Shown: piece after piece, positions 42,196 to 50,636 of the stretch
Position numbering within the stretch: position 1 is the stretch's first letter
Layout of the letters: the number at the start of each line of letters is the position of its first letter
Assembly (NCBI GenBank): GCA_029225085.1
Contig: JAQXVU010000085.1
Location: 41,003-105,002, forward strand
Reading direction: 5' to 3'
DNA length: 64,000 nucleotides
From: Eggerthellales bacterium
GTDB lineage: Bacteria; Actinomycetota; Coriobacteriia; Coriobacteriales; Eggerthellaceae
Notes under the pieces: generated by a model
Databases searched by the model: none
Told to the model about the DNA's origin: nothing
Seen by the model: only the letters and a program-made list of their open reading frames with translations
Translations under genes and position numbers: made by a program

Positions 42196-44942
42196 CACGT
42201 CGCAACATCGAGCTGGCGCTGCTCCTCATAGCGTCCCCCATCGTTCTGCTGCTCTTCGCCATGATCTGCCTGAATGACGGAGAGGCGCTTAATTTCACCA
42301 CCCTGTCAGTGCCCATTGGCCTGATGATAGCGTTCCTCGCCTCCCATCTGGCCATACGAAAGCTTTCGCCCAATGCGGATCCGGCAATTCTGCCCATCGT
42401 CTTCGCTCTCAGTGGCATCGGCATTGCCTTCATTACCCGCATCGATGCCGACTTGGCAAGCAAGCAGGTCATCTGGCTCTTCGTGGGTGTCATCGCCATG
42501 GTGGCCACGCTGCTGTTGGTAAAGCACCTCGACAAGGTCGCACAATATAAGTACACCCTGATGATCATCGGCATCATCCTGTTGCTTTCCCCCATGCTGC
42601 CCGTTGTAGGCTCCGAGATCTACGGCAGCCGCATCTGGCTTTCCATCGGCGGCCTGAGCTTCCAGCCTGGTGAGATCGCGAAGATCTTCATCGTGCTGTT
42701 CCTTGCGGCCTATCTCTCCCAGAACCGCGAGATGCTCTCCGTGTTCACCGTGAAGGTGGGCCCCTTCCACCTGCCCGACATGCGCACCCTGCTGCCCCTG
42801 CTCATCATGTGGGGCATCAGCATGATCATCGTCGTCGGCGAGAAGGACCTGGGAAGCGCCTGCGTGGTATTCCTGGTGTTCCTGACCATGCTCTACGTTG
42901 CCACCGGCAAGAAATCATACGTGGTCTTCGGCGTGCTGCTCACCGGCCTGGGCCTGGTAGCGGCCTACTTCCTCTTCAGCCACGTTCAGGTTCGTGTCGA
43001 AACCTGGCTCGACCCCTTCGCCGATGCCAACGGCACTGGCTATCAAATCGTGCAGTCCCTGTTCAGCATGGCTGACGGCGGCATGTTCGGCGTGGGCATC
43101 GGTCGCGGCATGGCCGTGCAGATCCCCGTCGTAGAGTCTGACTTCATCTTCGCTTGTATCGCTGAGGAAGCAGGCTTCCTGGGAGCATCCGCCTTGCTGC
43201 TGCTCTTCCTGTGCCTGGCCATCCGTGGCCTGGTCACCGCAGCCCGCGCTAAGAGCGACATCAGCTCCCTCATCGCCGTTGGCGCCACCGCCATCCTGGT
43301 GGTGCAGGCCTTCATCATCGTTGGCGGCGTCACCAAGTTCATCCCCCTGACCGGTCTGACCCTTCCCTTTGTCAGCCAGGGCGGTTCCTCCCTGCTGGCA
43401 GGCTTCATCCTGGTTGCCCTGCTGCTCCGCGCCGGCGACGAAGGTACTGGTCTGGGCACGGAAGTCACCCAATCTACCAGCGCCATCTCCGGATTCGGCG
43501 TCCTCGGTCGCGTATCCCTAGGCAAGCGCATCACCCATGTCGTGGTCGTGGCCTGCGCATCCTTCGCCCTGCTCATCGCCAACCTCACCATGGTCATGAT
43601 CGTGCAGGCCGAGGAATACCAGAACATGCCCAACAACAACCACACCATCGCCCAGCAGGCGAAGACGGAACGTGGCACCATCTCCACTTCCGACGGCGTC
43701 ATCCTGGCCCAAAGCGTGAAGGACGAGGAAACGGGCTACTACACCCGCAAGTATCCCCAGGGAACCTTCGCAGCCAACGTGGTGGGCTACGCCTCCGACC
43801 AGTACGGCACCTCCGGCATAGAGTCCTCCTGCAACGACATCCTGCAGGGCAAGAGCAACTACGCTAACTGGAGCGACTACATTAACGCCGCCGCTGGCAT
43901 CAGCAGCTCTGGCAACGACGTCGAGCTCACCATCGACTCTACGGTGCAGCAAGCCGCCGAAAGCGCTTTGGAAGGATACAACGGCGCCTGCGTGGTCCTC
44001 GACCCCAACACGGGTGCAGTGCTGGCCATGGCATCCTCCCCAACCTACAACCCCAATAAGATCGGCAAGGCCATGAGCCAGACCGATGGCGAGTCCGGCC
44101 TGTTCAACCGCGCAACCCAGGCACTCTACATCCCCGGCTCTACCTTCAAGATCGTCTCACTGGCCACCGCCCTCGAAAACGACATCGCCGATACAAACGA
44201 CGAGTTCAAGTCCCCTGGCTCCATGGAGATCGGCGGCGAGAAGGTCCGTAACTTCGACGGCAACGACTACGGAACCATCACCTTGGCTCGCGCCACGGAA
44301 CTTTCCTCTAATACGGTCTTCGGCCAGCTGGGCACGAAGATCGGCGCCGACCTTTTGGTGAAGTCCTCCGAGAACTTCGGCCTAAACCAGGAGATCGACT
44401 TCGACCTGCCTGTTTCTACCTCTCTCATGCCAAACCCTGACGAGATGACGGAATGGGAGACCGCTTGGTCCGCCATCGGTCAGCCCGTAGGTCAGCACGA
44501 GAGCCCCGCCGGCCCCCAGGTCACTGTCCTGCAGATGGCCATGGTGGGAGCCGCCATCGCCAATGAGGGAACCATCATGAACCCCTATCTGGTGAAGGGC
44601 ATCTACGACTCCACCGGAACCCAGAGCTTTGCAGCCTCCTCTTCCAAATTCGGATCGCCTATCACCCCTGATACGGCAAAGCGCGTGATGAAGGTTCTGA
44701 AGGGCGTAGTCGAAAGCGGCACCGGTACCGCCGCTGCAGTTTCGGGCACTACCATCGCAGGTAAGACCGGCACCGCCGAGACCGGCAAGGAACTCGACGA
44801 CACCTGGTTCGTGGGCATGGGTCCCACCGATAACTGCAGTGTGGTAGTCGCCATTGTTTTGGAAGAGTCCGGTGAGGGCCTGGCAGCAACCAGGGCCTCC
44901 TCGGTTCTGAGAGCAGCCCTGAAATGCCAGGGCGACCTGTAG
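42192..44942 (+). CDS. rodA-pbpA: RodA/FtsW-class SEDS glycosyltransferase fused to a class B penicillin-binding protein
   Basis: 916 residues, about the sum of RodA (430) and PbpA (490). Residues about 1-420 are SEDS: ten or so TM helices with SIGGLSFQPGEIAKIFIVLF (around residue 155), GEKDLGSACVVF (catalytic Asp region), SDFIFACIAEEAGF and LPFVSQGGSSLL. Residues about 450-916 are the PBP: one TM, a linker, then the transpeptidase with PGSTFKIV (SxxK serine), SSNTVFGQ (SxN) and GKTGTAETG (KTG). It polymerises and cross-links peptidoglycan. GTG start overlapping pstP. No frameshift was seen at the junction. Confidence 0.95.
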   Translation: MTRRNIELALLLIASPIVLLLFAMICLNDGEALNFTTLSVPIGLMIAFLASHLAIRKLSPNADPAILPIVFALSGIGIAFITRIDADLASKQVIWLFVGVIAMVATLLLVKHLDKVAQYKYTLMIIGIILLLSPMLPVVGSEIYGSRIWLSIGGLSFQPGEIAKIFIVLFLAAYLSQNREMLSVFTVKVGPFHLPDMRTLLPLLIMWGISMIIVVGEKDLGSACVVFLVFLTMLYVATGKKSYVVFGVLLTGLGLVAAYFLFSHVQVRVETWLDPFADANGTGYQIVQSLFSMADGGMFGVGIGRGMAVQIPVVESDFIFACIAEEAGFLGASALLLLFLCLAIRGLVTAARAKSDISSLIAVGATAILVVQAFIIVGGVTKFIPLTGLTLPFVSQGGSSLLAGFILVALLLRAGDEGTGLGTEVTQSTSAISGFGVLGRVSLGKRITHVVVVACASFALLIANLTMVMIVQAEEYQNMPNNNHTIAQQAKTERGTISTSDGVILAQSVKDEETGYYTRKYPQGTFAANVVGYASDQYGTSGIESSCNDILQGKSNYANWSDYINAAAGISSSGNDVELTIDSTVQQAAESALEGYNGACVVLDPNTGAVLAMASSPTYNPNKIGKAMSQTDGESGLFNRATQALYIPGSTFKIVSLATALENDIADTNDEFKSPGSMEIGGEKVRNFDGNDYGTITLARATELSSNTVFGQLGTKIGADLLVKSSENFGLNQEIDFDLPVSTSLMPNPDEMTEWETAWSAIGQPVGQHESPAGPQVTVLQMAMVGAAIANEGTIMNPYLVKGIYDSTGTQSFAASSSKFGSPITPDTAKRVMKVLKGVVESGTGTAAAVSGTTIAGKTGTAETGKELDDTWFVGMGPTDNCSVVVAIVLEESGEGLAATRASSVLRAALKCQGDL

Positions 44943-44958
44943 AGATGAGGAGATGGCA

Positions 44959-45081
44959 ATGAAACTCGAACCTCACCTCGCACCAGACGGCGGATCACAC
45001 GCCACGGCCGGCGCTTTAGCAGGCAACCCGCCAAGCGATACGGCAAGCCTGGCGCGAAGCGGAACAAGCACCGGGCTGTAG
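44959..45081 (+). CDS. Possible small protein downstream of rodA-pbpA
   Basis: 40 codons (MKLEPHLAPDGGSHATAGAL...). GAGGAG sits six bases upstream of the ATG, and the gene begins 16 bp after the rodA-pbpA stop. An alternative start is ATG 44953. No homology recognised; it could be chance. A GAGAGG-AAAACG-CCTCTC hairpin follows at 45091-45108. Confidence 0.35.
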   Translation: MKLEPHLAPDGGSHATAGALAGNPPSDTASLARSGTSTGL

Positions 45082-45130
45082 ATTTTTTCAGAGAGGAAAA
45101 CGCCTCTCATTTGAAGTAGGAAAGTAGGGT

Positions 45131-45164
45131 ATGCTATGGAATGGCGATTTAGACACCATAGCAT
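45131..45164. promoter_or_regulatory. Inverted repeat in the pknB leader
   Basis: ATGCTATGG (45131-45139) and CCATAGCAT (45156-45164), perfect 9-bp arms with a 16-nt loop, 22-55 bp before the pknB GTG. Candidate operator or translational control hairpin. Confidence 0.4.
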
Positions 45165-45185
45165 GTATCCAAAAGGAGAATAAAC

Positions 45186-46982
45186 GTGGCCGGAAACATG
45201 GTTGGCAAGGTCTTGAACGGTCGCTACCGCATCACCGAGCGCATCGGCATCGGCGGAATGGCCGAGGTCTATCGCGCCCAGGACAACGTCCTCGGTCGTG
45301 TGGTGGCCATCAAGGTAATGCTCCCCCAATACGCAGCGGACGAGGAGTTCACCCTGCGCTTCAAGCAGGAGGCGTCCTCCGCCGCGAACCTTCAGAGCCC
45401 CTACATCGTGAACGTGTACGACTGGGGCCATGATGGCGAGGACTACTTCATCGTCATGGAGTACCTGCGGGGCTCCGACCTGAAGACCGCCATCAACGAG
45501 CGCGGCGCCATCAACGAGCGCAAGGTCGCCCAGATCGGCATGGAGGTCTGCCAGGCCCTCTCCGTCGCACACCACATGGACATCATCCATCGCGACATCA
45601 AGCCCCAGAACATCATGATCCAGCCCGATGGCCACGTGAAGGTCATGGACTTCGGCATCGCCCGAGCCAAGAACTCCGTGAAGAGCCGCACCTCCTCGGT
45701 GCTGGGAACCGCACATTACATCTCCCCCGAGCAGGCCAGGGGCAAGGAGCTCACCGCCGCCTCGGATATCTACTCCCTGGGCGTGGTGCTGTACGAGGCT
45801 GCCACCGGCCAGCTGCCCTTCGACGGCCCCGACGCCGTCAGCGTGGCCATGATGCAGGTGAACGACGCTCCCGTGCCACCCCGTGAGATCAACCCCAACC
45901 TGAGCCCTCAGATGGAGACCATCATCATGAAGGCCCTGGAGAAGGACCCTCTGCGCCGCTTCAGCACCGCCAACGAGATGCGCCAGGTCCTGGGCGACTT
46001 CCTCTCCGGCCGCATGGGCAACCGCTACGGTTACGCAGATCCCAACGCCCGCACCCAGATGATGGATCCTGCCCCTGTGGGCGGAGCCACCGCAGTCATC
46101 CCCGCTGTGAGCACTGACGGCAAGGCGACGGGTTCCAAGGACTTCCGCGCCGGCAGCGACAGCGCCGACGAGGAGGAGAAGAAGAGTCCCAAGAAGGGCC
46201 TGATCATAGGCATCGTGGGCGTCGTGGTGGCCCTGCTCGTCTGCGCGGGACTGTTCCTGCTGGGCGGCAACTCCGGCGATAAGGTCCCCGACGTCACCGG
46301 CAAGGAGCAGGCTGTCGCTGAGCAGGAGCTGAAGGACGCCGGCTTCAACGTGGGCGGCATCACCGAGGTGTACTCCGACACCGTCGATGCGGGTAAGGTC
46401 ATCAGCACCGACCCCAAGGCGGGCGAGACAGCTGAGAAGGGCGCCTACATTAAGCTGACCGTCTCCAAGGGCAAGGAAGAGGTTGAGGTTCCCAACCTGA
46501 AGGGCATGACCGAGGAAGAGGCCCTGCGTGCCCTGGCCCGAGCAGGATTGGAAGGCGAAGCGGGAGCCCCCGTATACTCGTCGAAGTACGATGAGGGCAC
46601 CGTGGCCAAACAGACCCCTGGCTATGGCGAGAAGGCCGAGCGAGGATCGAAGGTCACCTATTACCTCTCTAAGGGCGAGGACACCATCGACCTCGACTCC
46701 CTGAGCATCGTGGGATCCGACTTCGAGTCCACCGCGAGCTACCTGGAGTCCCTGGGTCTGACCATCAGCACCAACATGCTGAGCGCCTACTCCGACACCT
46801 ATAAGGAGGGCCAGATCATCGCCTACAGCCCCGGCGGCAAGGTAACCAAGGGAACCGTCATCACCCTGACCGTGAGCCTCGGACCCAAGCCCGCCGATCC
46901 TGAGCCCACTGACACAGGCGACGATTCCGGCAAGGTGACAACAGACGACTCAGACGCCGCCGCCACCAAAAGCTCGGAATAG
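45186..46982 (+). CDS. pknB: Serine/threonine protein kinase with PASTA domains (PknB)
   Basis: 598 residues. Kinase domain about 10-270: RITERIGIGGMAEVYRAQD, VAIKVML, HRDIKPQNIMIQ, VKVMDFGIARAK, GTAHYISPEQARG. TM about 340-360 (GLIIGIVGVVVALLVCAGLF). The exported part holds three PASTA repeats (about 370-435, 436-500, 505-570), e.g. PDVTGKEQAVAEQELKDAGF and PNLKGMTEEEALRAL, that sense muropeptides and lipid II. GTG with AGGAG upstream. Last gene of the FHA-PstP-RodA/PBP-PknB cluster. Confidence 0.96.
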   Translation: MAGNMVGKVLNGRYRITERIGIGGMAEVYRAQDNVLGRVVAIKVMLPQYAADEEFTLRFKQEASSAANLQSPYIVNVYDWGHDGEDYFIVMEYLRGSDLKTAINERGAINERKVAQIGMEVCQALSVAHHMDIIHRDIKPQNIMIQPDGHVKVMDFGIARAKNSVKSRTSSVLGTAHYISPEQARGKELTAASDIYSLGVVLYEAATGQLPFDGPDAVSVAMMQVNDAPVPPREINPNLSPQMETIIMKALEKDPLRRFSTANEMRQVLGDFLSGRMGNRYGYADPNARTQMMDPAPVGGATAVIPAVSTDGKATGSKDFRAGSDSADEEEKKSPKKGLIIGIVGVVVALLVCAGLFLLGGNSGDKVPDVTGKEQAVAEQELKDAGFNVGGITEVYSDTVDAGKVISTDPKAGETAEKGAYIKLTVSKGKEEVEVPNLKGMTEEEALRALARAGLEGEAGAPVYSSKYDEGTVAKQTPGYGEKAERGSKVTYYLSKGEDTIDLDSLSIVGSDFESTASYLESLGLTISTNMLSAYSDTYKEGQIIAYSPGGKVTKGTVITLTVSLGPKPADPEPTDTGDDSGKVTTDDSDAAATKSSE

Positions 46983-47012
46983 CCCCTCTTAACCATAAGG
47001 TTTCATCATTAC

Positions 47013-47050
47013 AAGCCAGTATGCTTATAAAGCATGCTGGCTTTGTTTTT
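47013..47050 (+). terminator. Terminator of the pknB cluster
   Basis: 12-13 bp stem with one G-U pair, AAGCCAGTATGCT (47013-47025) / AGCATGCTGGCTT (47031-47043), then TGTTTTT. Confidence 0.93.
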
Positions 47051-47242
47051 GCCCCAGGTGGCTTATTATTTTCAGAGCACATGCATAACTTGCATTTCCA
47101 TGGTGAATGCACGAGCCAGACCTTCAAACGCGAATGCGCGGATCACATTCGCAACCTAAACAGTTGCTCGGCATTCCCAGCGTGAAGGCGCAGCGTATCG
47201 TGCAGTATCAGCGCTGCCCAAATCACCGACGAGGAGAACCCA

Positions 47243-48397
47243 ATGAAGCACAAGCAACTCGGAAACACCGGCCTGTCCGTCCCCATCCTTGGCTTCGGCG
47301 CTATGCGCCTTCCCATGGAAGACGGATCCCAGGGATACACCAGCTACCGCGGAGCCGATAAGGAGAAATCTATCGAGCTCATTCGCCACGCTATCGATTC
47401 CGGCGTGAACTACATCGACACTGCCTTCAACTATCTGCATGGCGAGAGTGAGAAGATCCTGGGCGAGGCCCTGCAGGACGGCTACCGCGACCGCTGCATC
47501 CTGGCTACCAAGTCCCCCATCTGGATGATTAAATCCCCTGAAGATTTCGACAACCTATTGGCAAAGCAGATGGGACGTCTGAAGACCAATTACATCGACT
47601 GCTATCTGCTGCATTGCGTCACCAAAAAAGATTGGGAGACCCACATCCTCCCCAACAATGTGCTGCAGTCTCTGGTGAAGGCCAAAGAAGATGGCCGCGT
47701 GGGCTACATCGGATTCTCCTTCCACGATGACTACGACTTCTTCTGCGAAGTGGCAGACACCCTGCCTTGGGACTTCTGCCAGATTCAGCTGAACTACCTC
47801 GATAAGGAATTCCAGGGCGGCACCAAGGCTGCTCAGTACGCTGGCAAGAGGGGCATGGGCGTTATGGTCATGGAGCCCCTCCGCGGCGGCCACCTGGTGA
47901 ACGTTCCCGATCGCGTCGCCGACGTCTTCAACAAGGCAGACGCCGACAAGTCGCCTGCCGAGTGGGCCTTCGACTACGTGTGGAGCATCCCCGAAGTCTC
48001 CCTGGTACTCTCCGGTATGGGAGATATCGAGCAGGTAGACCAGAACGTGGCCTTCGCAGACGCCATCCCCGAAGGCGGTCTCTCTGACGAGGCCCTGAAG
48101 GTGTATGACGAGGTGGAAAAGGCCTTCGCCAGCTACGACACCATCCCCTGCACCGGCTGCAACTACTGCACGGTCTGCCCCGAGGGTCTTACGATTCCCT
48201 ACAACTTCCAGACCTACAACCAGTACATCCTCAGCGGAAACAAGGAGCGTGCGCTCTGGGAGTACAACACCAGCATCCCTCTGAACGGCGCCCAGGCCGG
48301 TGCCTGCACCGATTGCGGCACCTGCCTGGATAGGTGCCCTCAGCATATCGACATCCCCAGCTGGATGACGAAGATCGCCGACACCTTCGAGGCGTAA
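47243..48397 (+). CDS. Aldo/keto reductase with C-terminal ferredoxin-like Fe-S domain
   Basis: 384 residues. TIM-barrel AKR (1-290): LGFGAMRLPMEDG, GVNYIDTAFNYL (catalytic Asp/Tyr), LATKSPIW, and DCYLLHCVTK. The C-terminal 90 residues have two four-Cys clusters, CTGCNYCTVCPEG and CTDCGTCLDRCPQHI, for 4Fe-4S centres. The family probably passes electrons between Fe-S and NAD(P)H in anaerobes; the substrate is unknown. The start at 47243 is preceded by GAGGAG. Monocistronic; a long hairpin and repeat region follow. Confidence 0.9.
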   Translation: MKHKQLGNTGLSVPILGFGAMRLPMEDGSQGYTSYRGADKEKSIELIRHAIDSGVNYIDTAFNYLHGESEKILGEALQDGYRDRCILATKSPIWMIKSPEDFDNLLAKQMGRLKTNYIDCYLLHCVTKKDWETHILPNNVLQSLVKAKEDGRVGYIGFSFHDDYDFFCEVADTLPWDFCQIQLNYLDKEFQGGTKAAQYAGKRGMGVMVMEPLRGGHLVNVPDRVADVFNKADADKSPAEWAFDYVWSIPEVSLVLSGMGDIEQVDQNVAFADAIPEGGLSDEALKVYDEVEKAFASYDTIPCTGCNYCTVCPEGLTIPYNFQTYNQYILSGNKERALWEYNTSIPLNGAQAGACTDCGTCLDRCPQHIDIPSWMTKIADTFEA

Positions 48398-48420
48398 GCT
48401 AAGGACTACCCTATACACTA

Positions 48421-48570
48421 TCTAAGGGCAATCTGATATTTTCTCTAAGGGTGACCGCATATTTCTCTCGGGTCACCCTTAGAGCTCACTCCAGGTGCTA
48501 TCGCGCATCCCTCCCCTGCTACCCTCGTGCCTCTCTCAGGTCACCCTTATGGGCGCTTCTCAGGTTACCC
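48421..48570. repeat. Degenerate TCTC-GGTCACCC repeats and a 14 bp inverted repeat
   Basis: Perfect 14-bp arms CTCTAAGGGTGACC (48443-48456) / GGTCACCCTTAGAG (48471-48484) lie in a stretch where TCTC(A/G)GGT(C/T)ACCC recurs at about 48465, 48533 and 48559 and inverted near 48448. No T-run follows, so it is not an ordinary terminator. Confidence 0.75.
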
Positions 48571-48584
48571 GCATAAATAGACAC

Positions 48585-48623
48585 AACAAAAAATGGCCCT
48601 CCGCCTACAAGCGGAGGGCCATT
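48585..48623 (-). terminator. Terminator of the recF-cupin-ASCH operon
   Basis: 13-bp stem (48592-48604 with 48611-48623), loop CTACAA, followed on the minus strand by a run of Ts (TTTTTTG). Confidence 0.92.
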
Positions 48624-48647
48624 CTCATAGAGCCGGATTCAACGCTC

Positions 48648-49142
48648 CTACAGATGGAAAGAGGACATTCCGTTCAGATCCGCAGACTGCTCGGGCACAT
48701 GAGTCTCCATGATCAGGTTGTAGAGGTTGTTCAGGTCAGGAGCGGTCTCACCATCGGAGAACTCGCTGTAAGCAGCCTTAAACTGACCGTTGCTACCGAT
48801 GTACTCGATATCCGCAGGAACCTCAAAGAGTCCCTCCTGAGATTCCACGGGGAAGGGGACCACGATCTTAGGGGAGCTCAGCGTCCAGGCGTATGCCTTG
48901 TCGGAAGAACCGGACTCTTCCAGCTCTTCGTCAGTGAGCTTGCGAGAGTCATTCAGGGTGCAGACGCACATGGCGTGATTCAGCATGATCCCCTCGAAGG
49001 CGGGGACCAGGTTCTCATCGCCGGCGCAAACCAGGACTTTGCCGCGATAGTCGGTGTCATCGGTGGCGCGGAACACAAACTCACCGCTGACGCAGGCCAT
49101 AGCCGCATAGGGCTGGGGCATGCAGATAGCCTTCACGAGCAA
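48648..49142 (-). CDS. ASCH/PUA-like domain protein
   Basis: 164 residues. The N-terminal half (MLVKAICMPQPYAAMACVSG and DYRGKVLVCAG) follows the ASCH pattern (l.i.qPyA..i..G.k..E.R....yRG.v.i.a). ASCH domains bind RNA or modified nucleosides; some have amidohydrolase activity. The C-terminal about 80 residues are acidic and unclassified. It is third in a run with recF and the cupin, separated by 7 bp. No known role near recF. Confidence 0.6.
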   Translation of the reverse strand: MLVKAICMPQPYAAMACVSGEFVFRATDDTDYRGKVLVCAGDENLVPAFEGIMLNHAMCVCTLNDSRKLTDEELEESGSSDKAYAWTLSSPKIVVPFPVESQEGLFEVPADIEYIGSNGQFKAAYSEFSDGETAPDLNNLYNLIMETHVPEQSADLNGMSSFHL

Positions 49143-49149
49143 ACGCCTC

Positions 49150-49500
49150 CTACAGCTCGGTGATCAGAGCGATGAAGGTCAGATCTTCGTCGCCAGTGTT
49201 GCTGATGCTGTGGGAATCGCCAGCGGGGCAGTAGAAGACATCGCCAGCTTCCAGAGGGAGGATGGTGCCGTTGTCGTTGTACTCGCCGGTGCCGGTGAGG
49301 ATGTAGTAGATCTCCTGATCATCGACATGCTGGTGATAGCCCATAGCGGTACCAGCGGGAACGGTGATCTTAGCGAAGGTCTTCACATGGGGGGCAATTA
49401 CCTCACCCTCGGCCAGACGCTCCCTGAAGAATGCTCCAGTTGCACCAGGCTGATCGTCAACGCGTACGACCTCGCGCTGGGAATGAGTGGTCTTAGACAT
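49150..49500 (-). CDS. Cupin-domain protein
   Basis: 116 residues. Single cupin barrel: IAPHVKTFAKITVPAGTAMG, then YHQHVDDQEIYYILTG (HxH...E metal ligands), DVFYCPAGDSHSISN (third His). Small cupins of this kind are metal-binding enzymes or sugar/small-molecule sensors. ATG at 49500 overlaps the recF operon: it lies 2 bp from the recF stop, so it is translated with recF. Substrate unknown. Confidence 0.88.
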   Translation of the reverse strand: MSKTTHSQREVVRVDDQPGATGAFFRERLAEGEVIAPHVKTFAKITVPAGTAMGYHQHVDDQEIYYILTGTGEYNDNGTILPLEAGDVFYCPAGDSHSISNTGDEDLTFIALITEL

Positions 49501-49502
49501 AG

Positions 49503-50633
49503 CTAAACCTCCTGATTCATCATGTTTTCCAAAGCGAAGACCTGGGCCTCCGCCAATTCGTCCTTGGTAAAGTAGTTTAAGTTTGTTGTGGTGATGAATG
49601 TCTGAGTATCTGAAGAAATATACGCCATCAACGCACTTCTCCGTACCTCATCGAGCTCGCTCATCACATCATCCAGCAGCAAAATGGGCTTGTGCCCCGT
49701 TTTCTCTTGAATGTACAGAAGCTGCGACATCTTAAAGCTCAGCGCCACTGAACGCTGCTGACCCTGGCTGGCGAAGAGGGATGCGTCCCTGCCTTCCACC
49801 AGAAACCGTGGCACATCAAGATGCGGACCCACCAGACAGCGTCCCCGAGCAAGCTCCTGGGCTTCCATAGCAACAAGAGCCTCCTGAAACTCCCTCAGAA
49901 TGGCCTCACGGCTCAGATAATCGTCTCCTAAGGCCCCGTTTTCACTTTCAGGGGACTCCCATGAGGGTAGGTACACGAACTCGACCCTCTCAGGCTTTCC
50001 CATCATGTCGCGGTACACATCGGATATTAGGGAGCTTATGCCGAGGGATATCTGTCGCCGATACAGCTCGAGTTGGGTGCCCACCATGGCCACGGTGTCA
50101 TTCACGCTGCTCAGGTATGTGGCATCGACCCCTTCTTTCAGCAGCCTGGCCTTCTGGCGAATGATCTTCTCGTAATCGCGGCGCACTGCCCGATAGGCCC
50201 CGGAAATCTGCTCACCCATGGCATCGAGGGCGCGGCGCTTCAGGGACGAGCCGTCCTTCACCAGACGAAGATCGTCAGGGGAAAAGAGCACCGAGGGAAC
50301 CATGCCTGCAAGATCGGATCGCGAAGCCTTCTTCCCGTTCAGCCCGAAGGTCTTCTTGCCCTCCGACACCTGCAAGGTGATGGTGTTCCTGCGAGGGCCA
50401 TCCTCTACTTCCAGAGAGATCTTCGCCTCGAGCTCATCCCAGGCGATAAGCTCCGTGGTCTGAGGGTTCCGGAACGACGACAAGGCCGTGGTAAGCTCCA
50501 CGGCCTCGAGCAGGTTCGTTTTGCCGGTGGCATTAGGACCCACGAAGATATTCAGATTTCCGAAACCCTGACATGAAAAGGCGCGGTAGTTCCTGAACGT
50601 CGCCAGGGATATCCTCGATACCCGAAAGGACAT
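49503..50633 (-). CDS. recF: DNA replication and repair protein RecF
   Basis: 376 residues, normal for RecF. SMC-like ATPase: N-terminal ATP loop IFVGPNATGKTNLLEAV (about residues 29-45), signature LASQGQQRSVALSFKMSQ and Walker B ILLLDDVMSELDE. It loads RecA at gaps with RecOR. It follows dnaN by 3 bp. No gyrB follows; a cupin gene does. Confidence 0.95.
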   Translation of the reverse strand: MSFRVSRISLATFRNYRAFSCQGFGNLNIFVGPNATGKTNLLEAVELTTALSSFRNPQTTELIAWDELEAKISLEVEDGPRRNTITLQVSEGKKTFGLNGKKASRSDLAGMVPSVLFSPDDLRLVKDGSSLKRRALDAMGEQISGAYRAVRRDYEKIIRQKARLLKEGVDATYLSSVNDTVAMVGTQLELYRRQISLGISSLISDVYRDMMGKPERVEFVYLPSWESPESENGALGDDYLSREAILREFQEALVAMEAQELARGRCLVGPHLDVPRFLVEGRDASLFASQGQQRSVALSFKMSQLLYIQEKTGHKPILLLDDVMSELDEVRRSALMAYISSDTQTFITTTNLNYFTKDELAEAQVFALENMMNQEV

Positions 50634-50636
50634 AGC

